A stretch of DNA of 64,000 nt from Sabellastarte sp. h YS-2021 (GCA_964017235.1 OZ024933.1:11907962-11971961); one strand, 5' to 3'. Counted from the stretch's first letter, positions 24,256-34,463 are shown. Translations and numbers: made by a program. The notes: generated by a model from the sequence alone, not told the origin.

Positions 24256-25080
24256 ATGGCTACCAAACCATTGAACGTCAATGTTGCGTCAAAGAAGGAG
24301 TTGGAGGATCTGGTTGACATTGGATCAAAGTGTGCTGCATTGATCGTTGACATGAGGGAGGCAGTTGGGTCAATCAGTGAATGTGTATTCATGATGTTGG
24401 ACATCCCCAAGCATATCAAAGAGAGGATTGTCCAGCAAGGAGAACTTGTGTTTGATCCTGTTGGAAGCCCGATGAAGTCAGAAGTCATTGACTTGAAGCA
24501 GTTTTGTCAGACGATGACCGGGGCTTTTAACTCTGTCAGAGCTGAAAACCAACAACTTAGTGGGAAAGTTTCTGGTGAAATTCAATCCATTAAGGATGAT
24601 GTTTCCAGTATTCACGGCCGAATAGACCAAATAGCTGATGAATTTGATGACATCAAGAAGGACGTCGGTGATTGGAGAACGAAGGTCGAGCGAAGTTCGT
24701 CAGGCTCCAGTAGGTCAAGTAGTGGATCCGACAAAGAAAAACAACATGTTGTGAAGCCAAAGATAACAAGTACTGAACAAGAACATTTTCCAGATCGTAT
24801 GAAGCAGGAAGCTAGGAAACAAGCAGCATTGGATCAGCTTGAAGAATCCTATGAACAATCACGGCAAATGAAACAGGATAGATCGAATTTTGAGCGTGAA
24901 TATCTTGCAAAATCAGAAAGGTGCCGATCCGACATAGTGCAGACAGACATCGACAAACGCAACCTGATTTCACAAAACAAACGTTATCAGGGGGAAAGTA
25001 AAGTGAGAATGTTGTCACTCAATGAAAAGACAAATGCTGTGGTACGTAAGATCAACCAAGGTGCAACTGAACTCAAGTAG
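24256..25080 (+). CDS. gag: gag N-terminal part
   Basis: Open frame from ATG 24256 (MATKPLNVNVASKKELEDL) to a stop at 25078-25080. The first third is globular and matrix-like, then come a Ser-rich linker (SSGSSRSSSGSDKE) and a long charged, probably coiled-coil C-terminus. It precedes the capsid and nucleocapsid parts, which continue in other frames, so the original gag was probably one longer frame now broken near 25080. No family match is certain from sequence alone; position between leader and capsid supports the call. Confidence 0.65.
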   Translation: MATKPLNVNVASKKELEDLVDIGSKCAALIVDMREAVGSISECVFMMLDIPKHIKERIVQQGELVFDPVGSPMKSEVIDLKQFCQTMTGAFNSVRAENQQLSGKVSGEIQSIKDDVSSIHGRIDQIADEFDDIKKDVGDWRTKVERSSSGSSRSSSGSDKEKQHVVKPKITSTEQEHFPDRMKQEARKQAALDQLEESYEQSRQMKQDRSNFEREYLAKSERCRSDIVQTDIDKRNLISQNKRYQGESKVRMLSLNEKTNAVVRKINQGATELK

Positions 25081-25112
25081 AAGTTTGGCGTAATTTACCC
25101 GTTTGGACGGGA

Positions 25113-26627
25113 TTGGATTTGAGCTTGCGTCAGGCCCACAACCCTGATCGACATCTGTTAGATTCCCCTGTTCCACAGATACTCCCCAGGTATCACTACC
25201 TCCAGTCTACCCCTTTCCCTTCCAAGTTTGCGGAACAAAAACCACAGTCTCCCCCTTTCCCACCTAAGTCTGTGCATTATGGACAGCCGTCGCAGCTTAG
25301 AGGTGCGCCACAAGATCAACCTTGTGACCCTCAACCTAAGCCCATGACACAGTCAAGACCTCCACAGTCATACAGCAGAAAGTCACGGGAATTGTATCAT
25401 CCACCCGCCTTTTGCAACATTCCACAGCAGGAACACAGGGATAGAATTCAGCCACGACAATCAGTTGGTCATAATCAGCCTCAAGTTGTCATGCCCCAAC
25501 TCAGTCCAGTTAAAGGTGACTTTGAAACCATGATGAGAGAGGTGATAAAAGAGGAACTGAAGAAGACCATGGAGCCCTTGAGGAGTGCAAATCATTCATC
25601 AAGGAGTGCCCGAAGGAGAAGAAATAGGTCTTACAAATACAGCAATTCATCAAATTCAACAAACTCAGATGATGAAAATAGCCGAGCGAGAGAAATTGGA
25701 CAACTTCTCCATGTGTTTGAAGAAAGATGCGGCAGAGTATTACAGCGTCTTGCGGGAGCGGAACGAAATGAATTTCTTGGAAATAAAAAAGAGGTTCGAG
25801 GGGTTCTTTGACAAAACTGAACCTGCATTTGCCATTCGTTGGGACATACTCAACATTGAACAGAGAGAAGACGAACCACTTGAGAAGTATTTAGCCCGAC
25901 TTCAAGGAATGATCATGAGAGCATATCCAGGTTCCAGCCCAAGTGAACAAGATAACACTCTGTTCATTGAGGTCTTCCTGAAGGGATGCCGGGAGAAAGG
26001 AGCTGTACTTGCCATTTGTGACAAGAAGCCGACAAGCCTGGAGGAAGCCTACAAGTTTGTGCAATCAGCTTCACAGTACAGAAGAGCAGTGTTGGGCAAA
26101 AAGGTTAAAACAAGAAGGTGCATTTCATCCAAACTGCTGACAAGTCGAGTAACATCAACAGTGATGAGCTGGATACTACTACGGAGGAAAAACCTCTGGT
26201 GCGCAGTATTCAGAATAAATCGAGACCACCAACAACCAAACCACAGCAGGAGCACTCATCTGTTGAAACAGAAATGCGGGAGCTGAAAACCTTGTTTGGA
26301 AAAATGTTGAACTTGTTACAAAATCCACCAAATCAGGGTTATAGGTCGCCACCCAGAAACCAAGGTTGTTTTGAATGCGGATCTCCGAGTCATTTTGTTA
26401 AACAGTGTCCTAGACAGCGAGGATCCCCTAATTCAAGCCCTAGGAGGGGTGATGACCGCAATTGGAGATCGCGAGGCGACAGTCAAGGTGCGTCTAATCC
26501 AAACTGGAGGCAGAAAGATCAGGGGTCAAGGTCGCCACCATCCCAGTCCTGGAGGTCACGTGAGCGTGCTAATCAGGAGTGGAAGATTGGGACACCACTG
26601 CAGGGGCAGCCTGGAGAGTCAAGTTAA
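25113..26627 (+). pseudogene. gag: gag capsid and nucleocapsid region, frameshifted
   Basis: A Pro/Gln-rich stretch (25113-25560) leads to a capsid-like helical domain at about 25690-26110, in another frame (FLEIKKRFEGFF, RWDILNIEQREDEPLEKYLAR, FLKGC), typical of retrotransposon gag proteins. The frame changes again to 26118-26627, which holds a CCHC zinc knuckle (CFECGSPSHFVKQC at about 26370-26411) followed by an Arg/Ser-rich RNA-binding tail. At least two frameshifts break the region. The protein would form the virus-like particle core and bind element RNA. Confidence 0.8.
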
Positions 26628-26675
26628 GTTTAATTTAAACTATTAGACCAGGACGGGCGAATTCCCAATGATCTG

Positions 26676-27417
26676 GCCCAACATAATAGTTTAGATTCAT
26701 TAGTTAAGACAGTTACCAAGCATGTTCATAAATGTAGTAAAGGAGTCAGTTTTGCATGTCAACAATTGTGTCAAGAGAACCAAAATAATTTGAGTGCCTT
26801 AATTCCGTGTTCATTAAATGGAATACAGGTGAATGCCTTATTAGATACCGGTTCAGAAGTAACTGTAGTAAACTTTGATGTGTATAACAAATTGATTCCA
26901 AAACCTTGTTTGAAAGAAAAGGTGAGGTTAAATGGTATTTGTAGAGAAGTAGATGTTTACACTTGGTTACTTGAAGGAATTGAAATAACTTTTGGTCAAA
27001 CAAAAAACTTTTGGAATGTTTATGTAGCACAGATAGCTGAACCCTTTATAATTGGGATTGATTTTTTGTGCCATTTTGGAGCAAAATTAGATTTTCGAAA
27101 CTACATATTCACATTGAATGATGAGAAGAAAGGGATTCACTTGTTCAAAACAGAATCAGGAGATAGTTTTGAAGTTTGCCCTGTAACTATAGATAAGAAG
27201 ACTGTTATACCTCGTAATAGTGTAGTTAGAACTTTAGTTCAGTCTCTTTTACTAAATGAAACCTATGCTATACATTCAGTCAACAGTCAGCGGTTCCTGA
27301 TACCGAACACTGTGGTCACCGGTGGAGGCACACATGTTCCGGTACAACTGGTGAATGATCAGAACAGGTACATTAGATTGAAGAAAGGTCATGTCATTGG
27401 GCATGCTATTCAATGTG
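26676..27417 (+). CDS. pro: pol: aspartic protease domain
   Basis: The frame shows LLDTGSEVTVV at about 26849-26880, the catalytic D-T-G of a retropepsin, and FIIGIDFL near 27046, the conserved I-I-G-x-D-x-L element. After the domain the frame runs on as a linker until it is interrupted by a SINE at 27418. It would process gag and pol polyproteins. Confidence 0.85.
27404..27417. repeat. SINE target-site duplication, left copy
   Basis: TGCTATTCAATGTG repeats at 27656-27669 on the other side of the SINE. Confidence 0.93.
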
Positions 27418-27655
27418 TTTGTTTGTTTGTTTATTTGGGGTTTTACGTCGCTTTCAACACTGTACAGGTCATATCACGACGGGTAGTTGGAAGGGCAGAG
27501 GAAACCAGTACATATAGTTCGCTAGGGTTCTGTACTGTAAACTGCCGACCAACGGCAAGCAACTACCAGCTTTCCCACTTACGGCCATGATGGGGATCGA
27601 ACCCCGGCCGCAGAGGTGGGAGGCGAGAGTGTTACCACTCTGCCACCGTGGCCCC
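27418..27655 (-). mobile_element. tRNA-derived SINE, family A, inserted in pol
   Basis: It lies minus-strand between 14-bp duplications. On the minus strand the head reads GGGGCCACGGTGGCAGAGTG (A box) and GGGGTTCGATCCC (B box), clearly tRNA-like. The tail on the plus strand is TTTGTTTGTTTATTTGGGG. SINE plus one duplication is 252 bp, a multiple of three, and the pol frame resumes in the same phase at 27670, although the SINE itself contains stops. Confidence 0.93.
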
Positions 27656-27669
27656 TGCTATTCAATGTG

Positions 27670-28770
27670 ATGTGGTGCCAGAGGTCATAGACACCGATTC
27701 GTCATTCAAGGTGAGGTCAATAACAGATAAGCCACCATCCCAACAAGTAGATGAATTACCAGAACATCTGTCAGGTTTGTTCAGTCGTTCTGTTAACAAC
27801 TTAGACAGTTCAGAACAGAAACAGTTAAAGACAGTTTTGTTAGAATTTCAACATATTTTATCTAAAGGTAGTGGAGATTTGGGTTGTTTCTCTGAAATTA
27901 AACATAAAATTAATACCGGAGATGAAAGACCTGTAAAACAACCAATGCGTAGGACGCCAATCGGTTTTGAAAAGGAGGAGTTATTTCCGAATCATCCTCT
28001 GACTGGGCATCAGCTCCAGTGTTAGTGCGGAAAAAAGATGGGAGTGTGAGATATTGTGTTGATTTCCGATGTCTTAATGATAAAAAGGTTAAGGACTTAT
28101 TTCCATTGCCGTCAATATCTCAATGTTTAGACCGACTTTCTGGAAACATGTGTTTCTCCACATTAGACATGGCTCTCGGATACTGGCAGATAGAAATTGA
28201 TGAACAGGATAGGCATAAGACAGCATTTATTACCAAGTTTGGGTTGTTTGAACACCGAAGAATGGCCTTTGGTTTATGCAACGTCCCAGCTACTTTTCAA
28301 AGAGTAATCCAACTGGTCCTGAGGGGATTAACCTGGAATAAAATACTGGCCTATCTTGATGATGTAATTGTGCTGGGTAAAAACTTTCAAGACCATATAA
28401 AAAATCTCCGCACTACTTTTGAAAGATTTGCGAAATATAACCTTAAGCTTAAACCTAAGAAATGTGTCTTGTTCCAGACTGAAAACACGTTTCTGGGTAG
28501 GATAGTCAGCTCAGAGGGACTAGGTGTAAATCCAAACAACATTGAGAAAGTAAAAAACTGGCCTATTCCAAAATCAGTAAAAGATGTTGAGAAATTCTTG
28601 GGTTTTCTAAATTACCACAGGGAGCACATCAGGGATTATGCTAAGATAACGTTAGTGTTGTATGAGTTGACAGGTAGCAAAGCCATTTTCAACTGGCAGG
28701 GGAAGCATCAAGAAGCTTTCGAGGATTTGATTGGAAAGTTGACAACACCACCAGTTCTAGCTTATCTAAA
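27670..28770 (+). pseudogene. pol: pol: reverse transcriptase domain
   Basis: The frame to about 27978 contains the usual run-in (KHKINTGDERPVKQPMRRTP). A small deletion and frameshift follows, and the RT core continues in another frame: WASAPVLVRKKDGSVRYCVD, FSTLDMALGYWQIEI, FGLCNVPATFQRV and the catalytic box LAYLDDVIVLG near 28350, then FLGRIVSSEGL. All signature residues of a Ty3/gypsy RT are present. The lost segment lies just before the first catalytic motif. Confidence 0.92.
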
Positions 28771-29160
28771 TTCAGATGACATGTTTATTTTAGACACAGA
28801 TGCTTCGGACCATTCTATTGGAGGTGCACTTTCCCAATTTCAAGACGGTACAGAGCGAGTCATAAGCTATGGGAGTTTTGTGCTTACACCTGAGCAGTGG
28901 AAGTACTGTATAACTAGGAAGGAGTTGTTAGCTGTTGTGAGGTTTACTAGACAGTATAGACACTATCTGCTTGGTAGGAAATTCCTAGTAAGGACAGATC
29001 ACAATAGTTTAACTTGGCTCTTAAGATTCAAGTATATAGAAGGCCAACTGGCTAGGTGGCTAGAGGAACTAAGTCAATTTGATATGACTGTAATCCATCG
29101 TCCTGGAGTGAGGCATGGTAATGCAGATGCATTGTCACGTGTAACAGATGATATACCATT
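28771..29160 (+). CDS. pol: pol: RNase H domain
   Basis: Same frame as the RT. FILDTDASDHSIGGALSQ holds the first catalytic Asp; TRKELLAVVRF the Glu; VRTDHNSLTWL the next Asp; HRPGVRHGNADALSR the end of the domain. It degrades RNA in RNA-DNA hybrids during element replication. Intact in this copy. Confidence 0.9.
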
Positions 29161-30731
29161 TTGTGATTGTTACAGAGCTGGTTCCGATCCGAATTCACTA
29201 CCTTGTGCTGGTTGTAAGTATTGTCTCAGAGCACACAATCAGTGGTCCAGATTCAGTGAGGAAGTTGATGACGTTGTTCCTCTCGCGGTTATCACAGTAA
29301 ACTTAGTGAAACCGGTGAGTAGATCAGTACCTTGGATAACTGGTTACACTACAAGTGAAATGGGTGAGATTCAATCTTCTGATCCATGTTTAGGTAAACT
29401 AATTGCATGGATATCGAGCGAGAAGGAGCCTGAACAAAGGGAGTTATACCTGAGTAGTCCAGCCATTAAACATTTTTATATTTGTAGGAAGCAATTACTT
29501 TATAAAGATGGGCTGTTGTATTATAAGTGGAAAGAAGAAGCTGGTGACAGATTATTACTCATGGTTGCTGGTAAGCTTAAACAAGAGGTTATGTCCCTTA
29601 ATCCTGACATACCACTTTCTGGCCATATGGGAATAGCTAAAACCTTAGCTAGAGTGAATCAATCTGTTATGTGGTATAATCTGAGGAAGGATGTGGAACT
29701 GTTTGTGAAGTCTTGTTCTGAGTGTATAAGAATAAGAAAGCAAATGTTAAGGCAAAAGCTGTGTTAGGCCAATTTCATGCAGGTTCGCCATTGGAGAGGG
29801 TCCATATTGATATACTAGGACCGGTTACGCCAAGTTCCAAAGGTAATCAGTATGTACTTATGATCGTGGACCAGTTTACCAAGTGGTTGGAATGTTTTCC
29901 TCTTCCACATCAATCAGCAGAAGAAGTAGCCAGATGTGTAGTTGATGGTTTCATTTCCAGATTTGGATGTCCATTGGAGATACACACCGATCAAGGTAAA
30001 AACTTTGATGGTAACCTGTTTGCTTCTGTTTGTGAGTTATTGCATATTGTCAAGAAGAGGACGACACCATACAGACCTTGTTCAAACGGTCAAGTGGAAA
30101 GGTATGACCGAACGTTGCTCCTGCCGAGTATGTATTAAAGTTGAGAACTATTTTGAATAAAGTTCATACTTTAGCAAGGGAAAATCTAGTGTCAACACAA
30201 ATGAGACAGAAGAAAGACTATGACCTGAGGCTGAAGGAGAACACATATGAAGTAGGTGACTTGGTTTATTTATTAGATTCTGCCTGGAAGATTGGACAAA
30301 GTAGCAAATTGCAGCAGATATGGAAGGGCCCGATGCTGGTGACTAAAGTGGTAACACCAATCCTTTTTGAGGTTACGGGAAAGAAGAAGCCAGTCATCAT
30401 ACATCATGATAGGTTAAAACCCTGTTGTGATCGAAACATCCCCATATGGTTGCTTCGTAAGAGGAATCAGCTATTAGGTAATCAATCCGAACTTTGTGAG
30501 AACACTTCAATTTGCCAGGAAGATGATGATCTGAATCTTAGTCACTTATTTGAAGTGAACTGTCAGGATACAGCTGATTCAGGTATGGAAGCTAATGATT
30601 CTTTAGTTTTGGAAGAAGAGTTAAAAGTAAATACAACAGAAGAAGGTAACCAAGAAGTAAGCAAACCCTCAGTAACGAGAGCCGGCCGGGAAAGCAGGAG
30701 GCCCAGACACCTGGTAGATTACTATAGTTAA
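29160..30731 (+). pseudogene. int: pol: integrase, frameshifted and internally deleted
   Basis: Zinc-binding HHCC remains near 29610-29735 (HMGIAKTLARVN, FVKSCSECIR). After a frameshift near 29740 the catalytic core follows: Asp in HIDILGP, Asp in EIHTDQGKNFDG, Glu in GQVERYDRT near 30100. Directly after the Glu motif the sequence jumps to the region normally well downstream (EYVLKLRTILNKV), so roughly 60-70 codons of the core end are missing. The C-terminal domain with WKGPMLVTKV (GPY/F-type module) and HHDRLKPC is present to the stop at 30729-30731. Confidence 0.88.
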
Positions 30732-30842
30732 GGTAGTTAAGTGTCTTGTTACCAAAGTTGGCATGGCTTACCAGGTGAAGTTTACAAGTTACTAATCAAC
30801 TATAGCTCTCATGTTTTGGGGACTTACACGTTTGTTTCCTTC

Positions 30843-30849
30843 TTGTAGA
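30843..30849 (+). promoter_or_regulatory. Candidate splice acceptor directly before the third ORF
   Basis: A pyrimidine-rich run (TTTGTTTCCTTCTTGTAG) ends at 30848, immediately before ATG 30849. With the donor-like site at 22853 in the LTR it could give a subgenomic mRNA. Confidence 0.55.
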
Positions 30850-31612
30850 TGGATCGAGGTAGGTCATCCTACCGAGGGAGGAGGTCCCGAGACAGGGATC
30901 GGGAGAGGAGGCCAGAGTACCACCCACGCAGGAGTCCCGCCACCGATTTCTACGGGAGACCTGGTCATCAGGGAGGAGGGTTACGTCGTTACGATGATAG
31001 ACCTCGCTCTCAAAGGATGACAGAAATGGCAGAAGGCATGAACGCAGAAGTCATGACACTGATTTCGCTTCACATGACCGCTACAGACGTGATCCTTAAC
31101 AATGCACCACCAAGGAAGAGGATGAATCCGTCACAATTATACTGAGGGATTTATACAGTGAACTCAGGGTAGAAGTCATAAGGGCAAGTGTCAATCACCC
31201 TGAAAGCCGCAGGAGGCCTTTCGATAAGGGGATTCTACTCCAGCGATGTTTAGAGGATTTACGCGGTCTTTCTACATGGCGACGTACAAGCCGTCTGGAG
31301 CCATCTGCTGCATTAGGGGCACCCCCGCAGGAACCAAGTACCAGTGGAATCCCTACGGCAAGTACCGCAAGTGTGTCTGCTCCAAAGCCCTCTACGAGCG
31401 GAATCCAAAGGATTGACAAGTCGGGCACATCCTCCGGTGACAAACAAAGATCACGGGAAGAAACCTCTGCTGGATCTCAGTTGACTCTGCAGATACTGCA
31501 GGAAAGTACCTCTGGTGTGTCTGAATCAACTCCACAAAGACCACGGGAAAATATCCCCAGTGGTGCTCAGGAATTCAAGATAGATGCAGAAATCGTCGGG
31601 CGAGGCAACTGA
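30849..31612 (+). pseudogene. Third ORF, N-terminal Arg/Ser-rich part
   Basis: ATG 30849 opens a frame rich in Arg, Ser, Gly and Asp (MDRGRSSYRGRRSRDRDRER), similar in composition to RNA-binding RS/RGG segments, ending at TGA 31143-31145. The frame shifts and continues from about 31146 (DLYSELRVEVIRASVNHPES, then Ser/Thr/Pro-rich sequence) to a stop at 31610-31612, inside a 131-bp tandem duplication. Function inferred from composition only. It precedes the zinc-finger and TatD parts and probably belonged to one long protein. Confidence 0.55.
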
Positions 31613-31834
31613 GCAGAAGTCATCTTCAGTAAAAAGAAAACAGGAGTGGGTCAAAGTTACGTACAAAAAGCCTGTCAAGCAAGCAAAGTATGTAACCTAT
31701 CTCATTCAAGATAGATGCAGAAATCGTCGGGCGAGGCAACTGAGCAGAAGTCATCTTCAGTAAAAAGAAAACAGGAGTGGGTCAAAGTTACGTACAAAAA
31801 GCCTGTCAAGCAAGCAAAGTATGTAACCTCATAT
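31573..31834 (+). repeat. 131-bp direct tandem duplication
   Basis: ATTCAAGATAGATGCAG starts at 31573 and again at 31704. The two copies are identical as far as I can see, and the join contains ATCTC. Since 131 is not a multiple of three, it alters the reading frame of the third ORF. Confidence 0.92.
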
Positions 31835-32560
31835 GCTTACAGAAAAGATATAAAGAAGGATAGACCCAGCCGGGAAAGTGAGCCTGTCGAGTCATCCAAG
31901 AAACGAAGGAGGGTAACCCCTAAGATGAAGTGTTTCATGACTGGTTGCAACTCCATGAACAAGCATATGAAAAAGCATGTGATTGGTAAACATCTGCCCA
32001 CTGAGGCCTACAGTAAAACCGGGGATTTACCCCTGGGTTCTCGCATGCGAATCTTAGAAGACTTGCTGAACAAAATAGCTCACCACATTTCAATACCAGA
32101 GCCTGATATTGAAATGATGAACCAGTTCCACCATTGGTTGTATTCAGAAAACCTGCCAAGGACACCATCAATCAGTCCACCTAATCTTGTAGCCTCTCTG
32201 GTACAGTGGAGAGTCTTGGCTCATCTCATCAATTGTATAGGAGAGAGCAAGTTCAATATCAAACGTGTAAAGATAGACAAGGTGCGTGTTACAAGGGACA
32301 TTGTACCAGCCAGCGTAGACAATTCGGACGTTCAAGTGGAATTGACCAGTGACCAGACAGATCAGGCAAAATCAAAGGAGAAGTCAAGTGAAAAACAGAC
32401 CCACAAGAAGTCTGTTAAACAGAATCTGGACAAAGCGAACACAGCGGAGTCTGCACCAAGATTCAGGCCACTATCTGTTGTTATCGCTGAATCATTAGGA
32501 CAAGCTTCAGCAGGGAAGGTTCCACAGGGAAAAGCCTCATTGGAGAAGAAGGTAAAATAA
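31715..32560 (+). CDS. Third ORF, middle part: basic region with possible C2H2 finger
   Basis: Open frame of about 280 codons. It shows a basic nuclear-localisation-like run (SSKKRRRVTPK), then CFMTGCNSMNKHMKKHVIGKH, which fits a C-x4-C-x9-H-x4-H zinc finger, then a helical segment (LPLGSRMRILEDLLNKIAHH, FHHWLYSENL, LVQWRVLAHLINCIG), then a charged Lys/Ser-rich linker to TAA 32558-32560. The same frame continues past this stop towards the TatD domain, so the stop is probably a single mutation. Function is not known; nucleic-acid binding is an inference from the finger and charge. Confidence 0.6.
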   Translation: MQKSSGEATEQKSSSVKRKQEWVKVTYKKPVKQAKYVTSYAYRKDIKKDRPSRESEPVESSKKRRRVTPKMKCFMTGCNSMNKHMKKHVIGKHLPTEAYSKTGDLPLGSRMRILEDLLNKIAHHISIPEPDIEMMNQFHHWLYSENLPRTPSISPPNLVASLVQWRVLAHLINCIGESKFNIKRVKIDKVRVTRDIVPASVDNSDVQVELTSDQTDQAKSKEKSSEKQTHKKSVKQNLDKANTAESAPRFRPLSVVIAESLGQASAGKVPQGKASLEKKVK

Positions 32561-32584
32561 GTTGAACGTAGTGAGTTTGTAGTT

Positions 32585-34463
32585 GTGGACAGTCTATCTC
32601 CGGAAAGGGGGGACGAGATGGAAATAGATCGGCAAGAGGTCATGCCAGAAAGGAAGGAAAGGCAAGGAGAAATTGCAAGGTCTGTGGAGTCTGAAGCAAT
32701 GGAAACAAACAAACCAGTGGAGACAAAGGAGTCAACCTCTTCTGCCACTAGGAGTTATGCCGCAGTTGTACAATCGGGTCCAGCAGTGCCAGCAAAGGGG
32801 AAAAAGATGAAACCATCACCACTTGGTATTCCTTATCCCAAAGAGGAAAGGGAATTGAGGTTAGTGCGTTTGGTGAGAAATTCACAAAGGATACTGTTTG
32901 TGGATTCTCACTTCCACCTTGATCGGGTGCAGCAGGATCTAGAGGAGATACTGGCTAACGGGCCAATCCCACAAACCCCAATGAAATTGGAAGCTGCAAT
33001 AGCCAACTTTATTGATGGCGTACCATCAAGGAGTGAGACGCGGGATTTGTCCAAGGATCGACGGTTGTTTTTTACCTTCGAGGTGCATCCAAAGCGTGCT
33101 CACAAAGTAACCCCTGAAGAGATGAAAGCGGTGAAAGAAGTTGTTTTGAAGGAACCAAAGTGTGGGAATTGGTGAGATGGGTTACGACCTAACTGATGGT
33201 TGTAGCGTACATCTGGACAAGCAAATGAAGGTGTTCAAAGAGCAGCTGAGACATTACGCCAGCAAGGAGTTATGGTCAACTGTCATGGTTATTCACTGCC
33301 GAGACAGTGTGGACTCCAAGGAAGCCACAGAGTTATGCTTGGACACCATGGGAAGTCAGTTATTCTCTAAACACCGTGGTTCTTATAAAATTCATGTGCA
33401 TTGCTTCAATGGGGGAATGAAGGAAAAGGACGTCTGGTTGGCTCAATACCCAACAGCCATGTTTGGATTCACTGGACTGTTGCTAAGTAGTGAGCGTCAT
33501 CCCGAGCTAGAAGAAGTTGTACGATCTCTGGAGCCAACCAAGATTCTCCTGGAGTCAGATTCTCCCCATTTACTCCCCCCAGCATTTAAAACCGAGAAGT
33601 TCAACACTCCTTAACCTGGGTGTTATTTTCGACTCAGACAACTCCTTTGACAATCATGTTGCCAAGGTTTGCAGAGCATGTTACTATCATCTTCGTGATT
33701 TGCGACGAATTCGCAAATTCCTTGGAGTTGAGACAGCAATACTTCTGGCAAACGCTATGGTCAGTAGTCGTCTAGACTACTGTAACTCTTTACTCTATGG
33801 GGTAAGCAAGTCCAACATAGCCAAACTACAGATAGTCCAGAATGCTCTTTGTCGCATCATCTTCAGACTTAACAAAATGAGTCATGTTACACCGTTTTTG
33901 AAAAAAACTCCACTGGCTCCCAATTCAACATCGCATCCTGTTTAAGTACAACCTTTTGGTATTCAAGGCTATTAATCTTTCACAGCCCCCGTATCTTTCA
34001 GATTTAATAAGATCGGGCAGTCTCACTCGTGGCAACAGGCTATCTATCTCCTCAACCCGCCCTAATAAGCACATAGGAAGGCGTGGCTTTGCAGTGGCTG
34101 CACCAGCCGAATGGAACAAGCTGCCACAGACTGTCAGATCTCAGCAAACAATAGATGGTTTCAGAAGCCAGCTAAATACCTACTTGTTTATGCTGGCATA
34201 CCCCCCACCTTAGTTATACCCTGGCGGGCGCTTTTTATATGTCGACCCAAGCCTGTCCCTGGACTCTCCCTTCTTGGACTCAAGTGCATTAGAAGATTTG
34301 TATCAATTTTGCGCTATATAAATCCTACTATTATTATTATTATTATGGAATCGATGAAGTCGCTTGTAGGATAGCTTTTTTGCGTGGAAAAACTGTCAGG
34401 GAGATTTTAGATCTCAGCTCCTTCAACGCGAAAAGGCTCTACGGAAAAATACAGATTCTGTAG
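32585..34463 (+). pseudogene. Third ORF, C-terminal TatD-family nuclease domain (interrupted)
   Basis: The frame from 32585 has a Glu/Lys-rich linker (SYAAVVQSG near 32752) and then FVDSHFHLD near 32899, the H-x-H start of TatD hydrolases (metal-dependent deoxyribonucleases, TIM-barrel amidohydrolase fold). After a one-base frameshift near 33160 the other ligands follow in order: Glu in GIGEMGYD, His in VIHCRDS, His in HVHCFNGG, Asp in LLESDSPHL. A truncated LINE splits the domain at about 33612-34346. Downstream the final TatD helices resume (GIDEVACRIAFLRGKTVREI, SSFNAKRLYG) to TAG 34461-34463. The closest host family would be TATDN2-type proteins. The domain lies inside the LTR element, not in a separate host gene. 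Confidence 0.88.
33612..34346 (+). mobile_element. 5'-truncated LINE B copy inserted in the TatD domain
   Basis: It encodes the C-terminal end of a LINE polymerase (LGVIFDSDNSFDNHV, SRLDYCNSLLYGVSKSNIAK, then in another frame APAEWNKLPQTVRSQQTIDG) and a 3' UTR ending GCGCTATATAAATCC plus an ATT repeat. The same sequence is present on the minus strand at 35745-36450. Clear target duplications were not seen. Confidence 0.88.

Noticed and set aside
24210..24488. Minus-strand ORF over the start of gag
   Set aside because: Antisense to the gag frame, with no domain.
31195..31443. Minus-strand ORF over the third reading region
   Set aside because: Antisense of a Ser/Pro/Thr-rich coding stretch; no independent support.
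32880..33614. A free-standing host TATDN gene
   Set aside because: It lies between the integrase and the 3' LTR of one bounded element, reads in the element's direction, has no introns, and its frame connects to the upstream third-ORF sequence.
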